Notes under the pieces: generated by a model
Database searches by the model: none
The model's input: only the letters and a program-made list of their open reading frames with translations
What the model was told of the DNA's origin: nothing
Assembly (NCBI GenBank): GCA_013426805.1
Contig: JACDZG010000022.1
Coordinates: forward strand, 1-64,000
From: Chromatiaceae bacterium
Lineage (GTDB): Bacteria > Pseudomonadota > Gammaproteobacteria > Chromatiales > Chromatiaceae
DNA length: 64,000 nt
Direction of reading: 5' to 3'
Part shown: one piece after another, positions 35,139 through 44,248 of the stretch
Numbering within the stretch: the first letter of the stretch is position 1
How the letters are laid out: each line of letters starts with the position of its first letter
Position numbers and translations under genes: made by a program

Positions 35139-36005
35139 ATGACGAAGACTGCCGCGGTTGTGGGTCTTGGCTGGTGGGCCAGGCTGATGCTGTGGTTCTT
35201 GGTGCTGGTGTTTGGCGTACTCTACTTGGGGTCGATCAAGCGTCCTGAGACCGAGGTCGGCGCCTTGCATCCGCGCACGACACCCGCGACCCGTGAATCG
35301 ACTCCTCCGTCGGTGGTGATGCCGACCCCGCCCCAGATTGTGGGTGGCAGTGTGGATCAGGCCGTGGCACCGACCGCGGGTCCTGCGTCCATCGCCCTGC
35401 CGGTTCCGGTCCTGCCGCCGACCGTGGTGCAAGCGCCGATCGCGGCGCCGGTGGCGGCTCCGGCTCCGGCTCCGGTGGCGGCGGCGGAATCGGCGGCCTT
35501 CGCCACTACCCTGATGAGCGGCCGTTCTGTTCCGGAGCCGCCGGTCCCGGCCGATGTTGATACAATGACAGCGGTCGATGCGCCCTTGCCGCCTCGGCCT
35601 GAAGCCGAACCAGCCTCTGCCGCGGATAAGTCCCGCGCCGACGCGCCCGTCATCAAGGCCCAAGCGTCGGGGCCTCAGGACCCGGAGCCCCCTGTTGGGG
35701 AGCCGCAGGTCATCCCTGCCGTCGTGCCGATCGTTCCCCCGGTCGCTGCGGCCGTCGCCGCGGCGCCCCCGGCGACCGCCGCGCCGGTGCTGGTTCCCGC
35801 GCCTGCCGTGCAAGCACCGTCCGGGCCTGTCCCGGAACCGGTCACGGCGTCGCGGCCGCGCCCGCCGGCGGCTCCCGCGCGCGGACCTCAGGCCCCGCCG
35901 ATGGCGGTGCCGACACCCTGGGGTTATTGGGGTCCGCCGACACCGCCCTATGGCTATCCGGGCTACCCACCCGGCTATGGCCCCACGCCCTACGCGCCGC
36001 GTTGA
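35139..36005 (+). CDS. Proline/alanine-rich membrane-anchored protein
   Basis: This is 288 residues with one N-terminal membrane segment (about 12-30: RLMLWFLVLVFGVLYLG). The remainder is low-complexity Pro/Ala/Val sequence with several APAPVAAA-like units and ends in PPYGYPGYPPGYGP. There is no recognisable domain. AGGCACCG lies before the start. It may be a periplasm-spanning linker or a wall-associated protein, but I cannot assign a role. Part of this reading could be compositional, so the confidence is moderate. Confidence 0.5.
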   Translation: MTKTAAVVGLGWWARLMLWFLVLVFGVLYLGSIKRPETEVGALHPRTTPATRESTPPSVVMPTPPQIVGGSVDQAVAPTAGPASIALPVPVLPPTVVQAPIAAPVAAPAPAPVAAAESAAFATTLMSGRSVPEPPVPADVDTMTAVDAPLPPRPEAEPASAADKSRADAPVIKAQASGPQDPEPPVGEPQVIPAVVPIVPPVAAAVAAAPPATAAPVLVPAPAVQAPSGPVPEPVTASRPRPPAAPARGPQAPPMAVPTPWGYWGPPTPPYGYPGYPPGYGPTPYAPR

Positions 36006-36038
36006 CCAGCAGGTCACTTCGCAACAGCGGTTGGCGAT

Positions 36039-36065
36039 CAGTTCTCAGTTCTCAGTTCTCAGTTC
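36039..36065 (+). repeat. Short tandem repeat (CAGTTCT)n
   Basis: Three copies of the 7-mer CAGTTCT and a partial fourth occur just downstream of the proline-rich gene. It is a simple tandem array. Confidence 0.7.
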
Positions 36066-36153
36066 GCGGATAAAACGCGACACTGACGGCTGATCGCTCG
36101 ACGCAGAAGTCGCTTGATAGCGTTCGTACCTGATATCCAGACAGACCTTCGTG

Positions 36154-36181
36154 TAGGGGTGGGTTTGAACCTCGCCCCTTG
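36154..36181. repeat. Degenerate REP family A palindrome
   Basis: GTAGGGGTGGGTTTGAACC followed by TCGCCCCTT is an imperfect version of the palindrome at 13929-13957. It lies between the proline-rich gene and sprT. Confidence 0.5.
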
Positions 36182-36202
36182 TCTGGTTATCACGTCCGAA
36201 GG

Positions 36203-36757
36203 CTATACGGCGTCGGCCCGGTCAGGTCGTAGACCCGGTCGCAGCGGGGTCGCGCAGTGGCGGCAAACATAGGCCCCGCCGGCCCGCACGCGATTATGAC
36301 GAATGGTGCTCAGCCGATGTTCCCGGCAGTCGCAGTGATAGTCGAACTCGCGCAGGGTGCGTTCGCTGGTGGCGGACAGGTCGTAGCGGTGGCAGCGTTC
36401 CGGTTTGACTCCGAAGTACCGCATGATCGCTTGCCACTCCGGTCCGTGCGGACGGATGCGCATGCCGTGGCGGGCGAAGGCCGCGAGATGCGCCACCTCA
36501 TGAGGAACCGTTTCGGCCAGGAATGACGCGCGGTTGGCGCGCAGCAGAACCGGGTTGAAACGGATGATGCAGGTTCCGCGGGGCATCAGGCGGGCCTGTC
36601 CGGCCGCCCGGCCCCGCAGGTCGAAACGAATCTGCGGCTCGGGCATCGCGATGCGCAGCCAGGACCCGGCCGCGGCCAGCAGGTGACGGGTACGCTCCCT
36701 GACCGTGTGCTGTAACGCCTGCTCGTCGGCGGCGCCCTGGTGACTGGTGGTTGGCAT
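36203..36757 (-). CDS. SprT-like zinc metalloprotease
   Basis: This is 184 residues. VPHEVAHLAAF (about 84-94) holds the HExxH-type motif with the first two zinc ligands and catalytic Glu; HGPEWQAIMRYFG supplies the third ligand region. The C-terminal half ends in a probable zinc ribbon with CDC at about 143-145, a pair around REHRLS, and CRHC. This fits the SprT/SprT-like family, related to eukaryotic Spartan, which is linked to DNA-protein crosslink repair. The role of bacterial SprT is not settled. Transcribed alone on the minus strand. Confidence 0.82.
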   Translation of the reverse strand: MPTTSHQGAADEQALQHTVRERTRHLLAAAGSWLRIAMPEPQIRFDLRGRAAGQARLMPRGTCIIRFNPVLLRANRASFLAETVPHEVAHLAAFARHGMRIRPHGPEWQAIMRYFGVKPERCHRYDLSATSERTLREFDYHCDCREHRLSTIRHNRVRAGGAYVCRHCATPLRPGLRPDRADAV

Positions 36758-36915
36758 GCGCCAATGGTCGCACTACTGCGCCGATTCTGGAAGTTCTTCA
36801 AGACCGGATCAAGCGTCTTGCGCACAGGCCGCAGAAGACCTAAAATCGAAAGGCTAGAGTGCTTGACGGTCAAAGTTTTCCGCGAACGGGCATTGCCCCC
36901 GAATTTTCCGTCATG

Positions 36916-36938
36916 AACCCCGTCTTCCGGGGTTTTTT
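36916..36938 (+). terminator. Intrinsic terminator/attenuator 1 before rimP
   Basis: AACCCCG-TCTTC-CGGGGTT is followed directly by T residues. It lies about 120 bp before rimP, in the 300-bp gene-free stretch 36758-37057. No plus-strand gene ends here, so a leader attenuator is a reasonable reading. Confidence 0.65.
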
Positions 36939-37000
36939 TGTACTTCGCGAGGTGGGTCGCCCCGTCCACGGTGGTCCGTGGGGCCGGTCGACATCAGAAG

Positions 37001-37020
37001 TGGGCCATTGGCCCATTTTT
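37001..37020 (+). terminator. Second terminator-like hairpin before rimP
   Basis: TGGGCC-ATT-GGCCCA is followed by TTTTT, 38 bp before the rimP start. The stem is short but perfect. With the hairpin at 36916 it makes a tandem pair in the leader of the nusA operon. Confidence 0.5.
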
Positions 37021-37057
37021 CATTTTTGGGACGCGTTTTCCTTCAAGGTTTTTTGCA

Positions 37058-37561
37058 ATGCAGCCGGTTGACAGCACCCTGACGCAGTTGGCACTCCGCG
37101 TGGTGGAGTCCATGGGGTATGAACTGGTTGCCGTCGAGTTTTTTCAGCACGGCGGCGGGGCCGGGACGCTGCGGGTCTACATCGACCAGGCACAGGGCGT
37201 CACAGTGGACGACTGTGCTGCCGTGAGCCACCAGTTGAGCGGTGTCCTGGACGTGGAGGACCCCTTGCCGGGTCATTACGATCTGGAGGTGTCCTCGCCC
37301 GGACTGGATCGGCCACTGGTGTTTCCGGAGCATTTCGCGCGATTCGCCGGTCACCGGATCAAGGTCCGGTTGGCCGAGAAGATCGAAGGCCGGCGCAAGC
37401 TGGAAGGCCTGCTGCTTGGGTTGGGGGCCCTGGATGAGGCCGCGGGCACGCCGCCCGTGATCATCCGGCTGGAGGCCGAGGGCCGGGTCTGGGAAGTTCC
37501 GCTGGCAGTCCTGGAGTCCGCTCGTTTGGTACCTGATTTCGGAGACGCCGCGCACCGGTAA
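37058..37561 (+). CDS. rimP: Ribosome maturation factor RimP
   Basis: This is 167 residues from the ATG at 37058. The N-terminal domain has the family signature YELVAVEFFQHGGGAGTLRV, split as YELVAVEFFQ and LRVYIDQAQGVTVDDC, then LEVSSPGLDRPL. The C-terminal SH3-like domain covers about 85-160. It helps assemble the 30S subunit. It is the first gene of rimP-nusA-infB-rbfA-truB-rpsO-pnp. The usual upstream tRNA and secG genes are not in this window. Confidence 0.93.
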   Translation: MQPVDSTLTQLALRVVESMGYELVAVEFFQHGGGAGTLRVYIDQAQGVTVDDCAAVSHQLSGVLDVEDPLPGHYDLEVSSPGLDRPLVFPEHFARFAGHRIKVRLAEKIEGRRKLEGLLLGLGALDEAAGTPPVIIRLEAEGRVWEVPLAVLESARLVPDFGDAAHR

Positions 37562-37600
37562 CGCTGGTCGCCGGTCGCACAGTGCTGAGTAAAAGAACGT

Positions 37601-39124
37601 ATGAGTAAAGAGATCCTGCTGGTCGTTGAGGCCGTATCCAACGAAAAAGATGTGCCCGAGGATGTGATCTTCGAGGCCATTGAGGCGGCGCTCGCCTCGG
37701 CGACCCGCAAGAAGCACGGCGGCGAGATCGAGGCGCGGGTGGTGATCGACCGCAAGACCGGCGACTACCGGACCTTCCGTCGCTGGGAGGTGATCGAGGA
37801 TCCGGTGGCGGGGGTGCTGGAGGCTCCGGAGCGTCAGATCACCTTGTCCGCGGTCGAGATCCTGGAGCCTGGACTCAAGGCCGGCGATTTCATGGAGGAA
37901 GAGATCGACTCGGAACTGTTCGGGCGCATTGCCGCGCAGACCGCCAAACAGGTCATCGTGCAGAAGGTGCGGGAAGCAGAGCGTACCAAGATCGTCGATG
38001 CCTACACGAGCCGCAAGGGCGAACTGGTGACCGGCATCGTCAAGAAGGCGGATCGGGGCACCATCCTGCTCGACCTGGGTAACAACGCCGAGGCACTGGT
38101 GCCCCGTGAGCACGTCATCCCCCGCGAATCGGTGCGCACCGGCGACCGCCTGCGCGGCTATCTGTTCGACGTACGCGCCGAAGCCAAGGGGCCGCAATTG
38201 TTCGTCAGCCGCACCGCCCCGGAACTGCTCATCGAGTTGTTCAAGCTCGAGGTGCCGGAAGTTGGCGAGGGGTTGATCCAAATCCTGGGCGCTGCCCGCG
38301 ACCCCGGCGCGCGCGCCAAGATCGCGGTGCGCACCAAAGATGCGCGGATCGACCCGGTGGGCGCCTGCGTCGGTATGCGCGGCTCGCGGGTGCAGGCGGT
38401 TTCCAACGAACTCAATGGCGAGCGTGTCGACATCATCCTCTACGACGATAACCCGGCTCAATACGTGATCAACGCCATGTCTCCGGCGGATGTGGTCTCC
38501 ATCGTCATCGACGAGGAGTCACGCAGCATGGACGTGGCAGTCAAGGAGGAGAATCTTTCCCAGGCCATCGGGCGCGGCGGGCAAAATGTGCGGCTCGCCA
38601 GCCAACTCACCGGCTGGGAGCTCAATGTCATGAATGAAGAGGAGGCCGCCGCCAAGAGCGAACAGGAGGCGCGCCGTTCGGTCCAGAGTTTCATGGATCA
38701 ACTCGGCGTGGATGAAAACCTCGCGGCCATCCTGGTGGATGAGGGCTTTACCAGCGTCGATGAGGTGGCCTATGTGCCGCTTGCGGAGATGCAGGCGATC
38801 GACGATCTGGACGAGGACACGATCACCGAACTGCGGCAACGCGCCAAGGACGTGTTGCTGACCCGGGCCATCGCGTCCGAGGAGGTGTTGGGAACCGAAC
38901 CCGCGGCGGACCTGCTCGGCATGGAAGGGATCGACGAGGGCCTCGCCTTCGCGTTGGCGGCGCGCGGGGTGACGACCATGGAGGACCTCGCCGAACAGTC
39001 GGTCGATGAGTTGATGGAGGTCGAGGGCATGGACGAAGAGCGGGCGGCGCGCTTGATCATGAAAGCGCGTGAGCCCTGGTTTGCCGATGCGGGTGAGGAA
39101 TCCCGTCAGGAGGTTCGTTCATGA
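37601..39124 (+). CDS. nusA: Transcription termination/antitermination factor NusA
   Basis: This is 507 residues. The N-terminal RNA-polymerase-binding domain (1-125) begins [16 protein letters not shown]. The S1 domain (about 135-200) has [20 protein letters not shown]. Two KH domains (about 205-345) contain [14 protein letters not shown] and [12 protein letters not shown]. The C-terminal acidic helix-hairpin-helix repeats (about 365-495) are duplicated ([15 protein letters not shown], then [15 protein letters not shown]). It modulates pausing and termination. Its stop overlaps the infB start by 4 bp. The hairpins in the operon leader are a possible site for NusA autoregulation. Confidence 0.96.
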   Translation: MSKEILLVVEAVSNEKDVPEDVIFEAIEAALASATRKKHGGEIEARVVIDRKTGDYRTFRRWEVIEDPVAGVLEAPERQITLSAVEILEPGLKAGDFMEEEIDSELFGRIAAQTAKQVIVQKVREAERTKIVDAYTSRKGELVTGIVKKADRGTILLDLGNNAEALVPREHVIPRESVRTGDRLRGYLFDVRAEAKGPQLFVSRTAPELLIELFKLEVPEVGEGLIQILGAARDPGARAKIAVRTKDARIDPVGACVGMRGSRVQAVSNELNGERVDIILYDDNPAQYVINAMSPADVVSIVIDEESRSMDVAVKEENLSQAIGRGGQNVRLASQLTGWELNVMNEEEAAAKSEQEARRSVQSFMDQLGVDENLAAILVDEGFTSVDEVAYVPLAEMQAIDDLDEDTITELRQRAKDVLLTRAIASEEVLGTEPAADLLGMEGIDEGLAFALAARGVTTMEDLAEQSVDELMEVEGMDEERAARLIMKAREPWFADAGEESRQEVRS

Positions 39125-42100
39125 GTGAAGTCACAGTCAAACAACTCGCCTCTACGGTCGGCATTCCGGTCGAACGCCTCCTGACCCAGCTCAGCGAGGC
39201 CGGTATCCGTGCCAGCGGCGCGGATTCCACCCTGACCGAGCAGGAAAAGCTGCAACTCTTGGGCTATCTTCGGCGCAGTCATGGCAAGGGGGGAGGCGAG
39301 GGTGGGGCCGACCCCAGTCAGGTCACGCTCAAGCGCAAGTCGATGAGTGAGTTGCGCCAGCCGGCGGTGACCCCGCGCGCGCCCGGCAGCGGTGCCGGCG
39401 GTGTCGGCGGCTCGCGGCCAACCCCGACCGTGCGTGCCAAGACGGTGAGCGTAGAGGTGCGCCGCAAGCGGACTTACGTCAAGCGCGGCGATGAGCCGGC
39501 CTCGCCCGAGGTGCCGGAGGAGGCGCCGGTCGAGCTGGTGGTCGAGCCAGTGGTTGAGGCTGTTGCGGCGACACTCGTCGAGCCGGCGGTCGAACCGGAC
39601 GTCGTAGCCGAGGCCGAAGTCACCCTGGTCGTCGAGGTCCCGTTCATTCCAGTGGCCCCGCCCGTCCCGGCGGCGGCGCCATCCCCGCCGCCGGTTGCCG
39701 CCGCGCCGACCCGGCCGACGCCGCCGTTACGGCGGCCGGCCGATCCTCCGCGGCCGCCGCCCCGCGATCGGCAGACATTGCGCAGCATCCCTCATGACGG
39801 CGGTCGCCGTCGTACCGAGCTTGAAGCCCTGCGGGCGGAACAGGAAGCGCGACGGTTGGCCGACCTGGAGGACCAGGAGCGGCGGGCACGGGAAGACGAG
39901 GAGCGCCGTCGCGAGGCTGACGAGGCGCGCCGGGCGGCCGAGGTCGAGGCCCGGCGTCTGGCTGAAGAAGAATCGCGGGCTGCTGCCGAACGTTTGGCTG
40001 CCGCTGCCGCTGCGGCCGCCGCTGCAGCTTCCGAGGAAGCCGCACCGGCGGTCGCGCCGTCGGTGGTCGGCGAGCGTCCGGAAGAAGAGCGGCCTGAGCC
40101 CGCGGTCGCGCGCCGCCGTCCCGAGGCCGCCAAACCAGCCAAGCGGCCTGCGGTGGCGGCCGCGGCCAAGAAGGCCCCCGAGCTGTCCGAGAAGGAAAAA
40201 TCGGTCAAGAAGGCCGGACGCAAGGATACGCTGCGGGCCCGCGATCAGGAGGCGCCCCGCGCCGAATACGAGGAAGTCGATGGCGAGGCCGGGGGCGGAC
40301 GTCCGCGGCGCAAGCGCAAGGGCGCCAAGCCGCAGCTGCAGGACAAGCATCTGTTCCAGCGGCCGACCGCGCCGGTGGTGCGCGAGGTGGAGCTGCCCGA
40401 GACCATCTCGGTCGGCGAGTTGGCCAACCGGATGTCGGTCAAGGTCGGCGACCTGATCAAAGAGCTCTTCAAACAGGGCATGATGGTCACGATCAACCAG
40501 GCACTGGACCGCGATACGGCGACCCTGCTGGTCGAGGACATGGGTCATAAGGCGGTCATTGCGGACGAACGCACGGCCGAGGACACGCTGATCGAAGAGG
40601 CCGATGAACAGACCGGCCAGGCCGAGGCCCAGCCGCGCGCGCCGGTCGTCACCATCATGGGCCACGTCGACCATGGCAAGACGTCGCTGCTGGACTATAT
40701 CCGGCGGACCCGGGTGGCCTCCGGCGAGGCCGGTGGCATCACGCAGCACATCGGCGCCTACCATGTGGAAACCAATCGGGGGGTTATCTCCTTCCTGGAC
40801 ACCCCTGGCCATGCCGCCTTCTCGGCGATGCGTGCCCGCGGTGCCAAGGTCACCGATATCGTCGTCCTGGTGGTCGCGGCGGATGACGGCGTGATGCCCC
40901 AGACCATCGAGGCGATTCACCATGCGCGGGCCTCCAAGGTGCCGATCGTGGTTGCCGTCAACAAGATGGACAAACCCGATGCCAATCCGGATCGGGTGAT
41001 GCAGGAGCTGTCCCAACACGACGTGCTGACCGAGGAATGGGGTGGCGACACCATGCTGGTCAAGGTTTCGGCCAAGACCGGCGTCGGGATCGACGATTTG
41101 CTGGACGCCATTCTGCTGCAGGCCGAGGTGCTGGAACTCAAGGCGCCGGTGGACGGGCCGGCCCGCGGGACCATCGTGGAATCCAGTCTGGACAAGGGCC
41201 GCGGTCCGGTGGCCACCATCCTGGTGCAGTCCGGAACCCTGCGCCGCGGCGACATGATCGTCAGCGGCGGGGAGTACGGCCGGGTGCGCGCCATGTTCGA
41301 TGAGGCCGGAAACCCGATCGAGGCGGCTGGTCCGTCGATCCCGGTGCAGGTTCTGGGTCTTTCCGCCACCCCCAACGCCGGGGATGACGTGTTGGCCGTG
41401 GCCGACGAGCGGCGGGCCCGCGAAGTGGCGGAACTGCGCTCCACGCGGGTGCGCCGCTCCAAGCTGGACGAGAACCGCGGCGTGAGCCTGGATCAGATTT
41501 TCTCCCAGCTCAAGGACGGGGAGCTCAAGTCGGTCAACCTGATCGTCAAGGCGGACGTCCAGGGCAGTCTGGAGGCGCTGCGCGAGAGTCTGCTCAAGCT
41601 CACCAACGACGAAGTGAAGGTGATCCTGGTGGCCACCGGGGTAGGCGGCATCACCGAGTCCGACGCCAATCTGGCGGTGACCTCCAACGCCATCATCCTG
41701 GGCTTCAATGTCCGGGCCGACGCGGCGGCGCGCCGGGTGGTGGAGGAGAAGGGCATCGATCTGCGTTACTACAGCATCATCTACGAGCTGATCGATGATG
41801 TGAAGAAAGCCATCTCCGGCCTGCTCAAGCCCATCGTGACCGAGGAGATCATCGGCATGGTCGAAGTGCGCGATGTCTTCCGTTCCTCCAAGTTCGGCGC
41901 TATCGCCGGCTGCATGGTGGTGGACGGGTTGATCAAGCGCAATAACCCCATTCGTGTCTTGCGCAACAATGTAGTGATCTACGAGGGGACGCTGGAGTCG
42001 CTGCGCCGCTTCAAGGACGACGTGGCCGAGGTCAGGGCCGGTACCGATTGCGGTATCGGGGTGAAGAACTACAACGATGTGCAGGTCGGTGACCATATCG

Positions 42101-42138
42101 AGGTGTTCGAGCGCACCGAGCGGGCGCGGATCATATGA
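39121..42138 (+). CDS. infB: Translation initiation factor IF-2
   Basis: This is 1005 residues, somewhat above the usual proteobacterial size. IF2_N domains lie at about 1-50 and 430-475. Between them is a long linker (about 60-420) rich in Ala/Pro/Glu/Arg, including a charged coiled section. The GTPase domain follows with GHVDHGKTS (about 514-522), DTPGHAAF (about 560-567) and NKMD (about 614-617). The end carries the fMet-tRNA-binding C2 domain ([25 protein letters not shown]). It places initiator tRNA on the 30S subunit. The start ATG overlaps the nusA stop. Confidence 0.96.
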   Translation: MSEVTVKQLASTVGIPVERLLTQLSEAGIRASGADSTLTEQEKLQLLGYLRRSHGKGGGEGGADPSQVTLKRKSMSELRQPAVTPRAPGSGAGGVGGSRPTPTVRAKTVSVEVRRKRTYVKRGDEPASPEVPEEAPVELVVEPVVEAVAATLVEPAVEPDVVAEAEVTLVVEVPFIPVAPPVPAAAPSPPPVAAAPTRPTPPLRRPADPPRPPPRDRQTLRSIPHDGGRRRTELEALRAEQEARRLADLEDQERRAREDEERRREADEARRAAEVEARRLAEEESRAAAERLAAAAAAAAAAASEEAAPAVAPSVVGERPEEERPEPAVARRRPEAAKPAKRPAVAAAAKKAPELSEKEKSVKKAGRKDTLRARDQEAPRAEYEEVDGEAGGGRPRRKRKGAKPQLQDKHLFQRPTAPVVREVELPETISVGELANRMSVKVGDLIKELFKQGMMVTINQALDRDTATLLVEDMGHKAVIADERTAEDTLIEEADEQTGQAEAQPRAPVVTIMGHVDHGKTSLLDYIRRTRVASGEAGGITQHIGAYHVETNRGVISFLDTPGHAAFSAMRARGAKVTDIVVLVVAADDGVMPQTIEAIHHARASKVPIVVAVNKMDKPDANPDRVMQELSQHDVLTEEWGGDTMLVKVSAKTGVGIDDLLDAILLQAEVLELKAPVDGPARGTIVESSLDKGRGPVATILVQSGTLRRGDMIVSGGEYGRVRAMFDEAGNPIEAAGPSIPVQVLGLSATPNAGDDVLAVADERRAREVAELRSTRVRRSKLDENRGVSLDQIFSQLKDGELKSVNLIVKADVQGSLEALRESLLKLTNDEVKVILVATGVGGITESDANLAVTSNAIILGFNVRADAAARRVVEEKGIDLRYYSIIYELIDDVKKAISGLLKPIVTEEIIGMVEVRDVFRSSKFGAIAGCMVVDGLIKRNNPIRVLRNNVVIYEGTLESLRRFKDDVAEVRAGTDCGIGVKNYNDVQVGDHIEVFERTERARII

Positions 42139-42160
42139 GCGCGGTGGTAGCGGGTCAGGC

Positions 42161-42634
42161 ATGAAGGAATTCGATCGTACCGAGCGGATCGGTTCCGAAC
42201 TCAAGCGCGAGCTCTATCAGGTGCTGCGCGATGAGGTTCGGGACCCGCGGTTGGGGAACATCACGGTGCAGGAGGTGCGGGTGGTCCGCGACCTGTCGCA
42301 CGCCAAGGTTTTCTTCACCTGCTTTGGTGGGGAAGAGGACGCCGAGGAGCAGGCGCGGCTGCTGAACGGCCGCCTGTCCGGGTTCGTGCGCCATGCGCTG
42401 GCGCAACGGGTGCGGCTGCGGATCATGCCTCAACTGCATTTCGTCTATGACGCGTCCATCCTCGCCGGTGAACAGTTGTCGCACCTGATCGACGTGGCGG
42501 TGCAGGGCAGTGGCGCGCCGACCGCCGACGCGCCGGCCGACACCGTCGAAACCGCCAACAGCGTTGACGGCGCCGCCGCGGCTGATGCGTCCTCACCCGC
42601 GTCGAGCACCGACGCCCGGGAGCAACCCCAATGA
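42161..42634 (+). CDS. rbfA: Ribosome-binding factor A
   Basis: This is 157 residues from the ATG at 42161. The KH-like core (about 1-110) has VLRDEVRDPRLGNITV, VVRDLSHAKVFF and LRIMPQLHFVYDAS. Thereafter a disordered Ala/Asp/Ser-rich tail of about 40 residues extends the protein beyond the usual ~120. It matures the 5' end region of 16S rRNA. Its stop overlaps the truB start in an ATGA. Confidence 0.92.
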   Translation: MKEFDRTERIGSELKRELYQVLRDEVRDPRLGNITVQEVRVVRDLSHAKVFFTCFGGEEDAEEQARLLNGRLSGFVRHALAQRVRLRIMPQLHFVYDASILAGEQLSHLIDVAVQGSGAPTADAPADTVETANSVDGAAAADASSPASSTDAREQPQ

Positions 42635-43557
42635 TGCCAGGGAGACGCCGCAGCCCGGGGCGTAACGTCACCGGGATTCTGTTGTTGGATAAGCCCCTGG
42701 GGCTCACCTCCAACGACGCCTTGCAACGGATCAAGCGCCTGTATCGTGCCGCCAAGGCCGGCCATACGGGCAGTCTGGACCCGCTTGCCACCGGCCTGCT
42801 GCCGGTGTGCCTGGGGGCCGCCACCAAGTTTTCCGCCTTCCTGCTGGACGCCGACAAGCGCTACCGGGTCAAGGTGCTGCTCGGGGTCACCACCACCACC
42901 GCCGACGCGGAGGGCGAGGTGGTCGAGACCAAGCCGGTGGTGGCGGTCGATGCGGCACGTGTGCGCGATGTGCTGGCCGGCTTTCTGGGGCCGATCGATC
43001 AGTTGCCGCCCATGTATTCGGCGGTCAAGCATGCGGGCGAGCGGCTCTACAAGCTGGCGCGCCAGGGGCTGGAAGTCGAACGCACCCCGCGCCGGATCCA
43101 GATCTTCTCAATGGATCTGCTGAGCTGCGAACTGCCTGAGATCGAACTCGAAGTGCACTGTTCCAAGGGCACCTATGTCCGCACCCTGGCCGAAGACATC
43201 GGTCGGGAACTCGGCTGCGGGGGCCATGTGAGTCAGTTGCGCCGCACCGGGGTCGGTCCCTACCTGGACACCCTGGTGCCGTTCGTCACCCTGGATCAGG
43301 TGCGTGACCTGGCGGAGCAGGAGGGCGCGGCGCCGCAACTCGACGCGCTGCTGCTGCCGCTCGACTCCGCCCTGGGTCACTGGCCCGCGTTGCGCCTGTC
43401 GGCCGATGCGGCTTTTTACCTCCAGCAGGGTCAGGCGGTACTGGTTCCGCGGGCGCCGACCGAGGGGTTGGTGCGACTGTACGATGTCTCCGAGCATTTT
43501 CTGGGTGTCGGCGAGATCCAGGATGACGGTAAGGTGCAGCCCAAGGGGTTGGTCTGA
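42631..43557 (+). CDS. truB: tRNA pseudouridine(55) synthase
   Basis: This is 308 residues. GILLLDKPLGLTSNDAL opens the catalytic domain; GSLDPLATGLLPVCLG contains the catalytic Asp at residue 50. AMYSAVKHAG-like PPMYSAVKHAGERLY and CSKGTYVRTLAEDIG are later family motifs. The C-terminal PUA-like domain covers about 245-308. It makes pseudouridine 55 in the T-loop of tRNAs. The start overlaps the rbfA stop by 4 bp. Confidence 0.95.
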   Translation: MMPGRRRSPGRNVTGILLLDKPLGLTSNDALQRIKRLYRAAKAGHTGSLDPLATGLLPVCLGAATKFSAFLLDADKRYRVKVLLGVTTTTADAEGEVVETKPVVAVDAARVRDVLAGFLGPIDQLPPMYSAVKHAGERLYKLARQGLEVERTPRRIQIFSMDLLSCELPEIELEVHCSKGTYVRTLAEDIGRELGCGGHVSQLRRTGVGPYLDTLVPFVTLDQVRDLAEQEGAAPQLDALLLPLDSALGHWPALRLSADAAFYLQQGQAVLVPRAPTEGLVRLYDVSEHFLGVGEIQDDGKVQPKGLV

Positions 43558-43724
43558 GCGGCCGACGCGAGGTCCAACGCGTGTCGACCTGCCGATCCCC
43601 GGCGGTCGGCGCGGCAACGCATGTCTTCAAACGCACCATGGTTTGGAGCCGGTCCGGCGAGCCGGTAAAATTTCGCGGTCGATCAATCGGTCCGATCCCC
43701 TGATGTCATTGTCGGGGTGATCAG

Positions 43725-43742
43725 CGGCGGCAGGTGCCGCCG
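43725..43742 (+). promoter_or_regulatory. Hairpin in the rpsO leader
   Basis: CGGCGGCA-GG-TGCCGCCG is a perfect 8-bp stem 44 bp before the rpsO start. It may be a processing or regulatory structure; S15 controls its own translation in E. coli, but I cannot identify the pseudoknot here. Confidence 0.35.
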
Positions 43743-43786
43743 GTACAGGACTTTTCATGTCCCCATTATTTTTAAGGAGACCCTCA

Positions 43787-44056
43787 ATGACGATGAATGC
43801 CGCAGAGAAGAAAGAGATCGTCACCGCCTACGCCCGGGGGGAGAACGATACCGGTTCCCCCGAGGTGCAGGTTGCCCTGTTGACGGCACGCATCCAGCAA
43901 TTGACCGGACACTTCAGCATCCACAAGCACGACCACCACTCGCGTCGCGGCCTGGTGCGCATGGTCAATTCCAGACGCAAGCTGCTCGACTACCTGAAGG
44001 GCAAGGATCTCGATCGCTATCGCGAGCTGATTGCGCGACTCGGTCTGCGTCGCTAG
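43787..44056 (+). CDS. rpsO: 30S ribosomal protein S15
   Basis: This is 89 residues, the same as E. coli S15, and starts [18 protein letters not shown] lies 7 bases before the ATG. Core motifs are [25 protein letters not shown] and RRKLLDYLK, ending in the conserved GLRR. It binds the central domain of 16S rRNA. It is separated from truB by 229 bp with possible leader structure and from pnp by 192 bp. Confidence 0.97.
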   Translation: MTMNAAEKKEIVTAYARGENDTGSPEVQVALLTARIQQLTGHFSIHKHDHHSRRGLVRMVNSRRKLLDYLKGKDLDRYRELIARLGLRR

Positions 44057-44066
44057 ACGCTGCACT

Positions 44067-44098
44067 GGCGGACCCGTGGCCACGGCCCTGAGTCCGCC
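44067..44098 (+). promoter_or_regulatory. Strong hairpin in the rpsO-pnp intergenic region
   Basis: GGCGGAC pairs with GTCCGCC around an inner palindrome CCGTGGCCACGG. The position, just after rpsO and before pnp, is where RNase III cuts the leader in E. coli to permit PNPase autocontrol. The parallel is inference. Confidence 0.45.
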
Positions 44099-44248
44099 CA
44101 CCCCGCGGTGGCCGGTGGCCGGCCGCCGGGGCCAAACCCCCAGGCCTCGGACACCTGTCCGCAGGCCACCCGCGGTCCCCTACGCACCTGGAGCCTGTGG
44201 CGCAGGCGACTCTACGCAAACCCGAGGCCGAGACCAGAGGACTGACCC

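Noticed and set aside
36039-36065. CRISPR-like array in the CAGTTCT repeats
   Set aside because: The units are 7 bases in immediate tandem without spacers.
36758-37057. tRNA gene before rimP, as in many gammaproteobacteria
   Set aside because: No T-loop or cloverleaf found; the stretch contains only terminator-like hairpins.
39727-42204. An 825-codon minus-strand frame opposite infB
   Set aside because: Same kind of antisense shadow; infB on the other strand has all IF-2 motifs.
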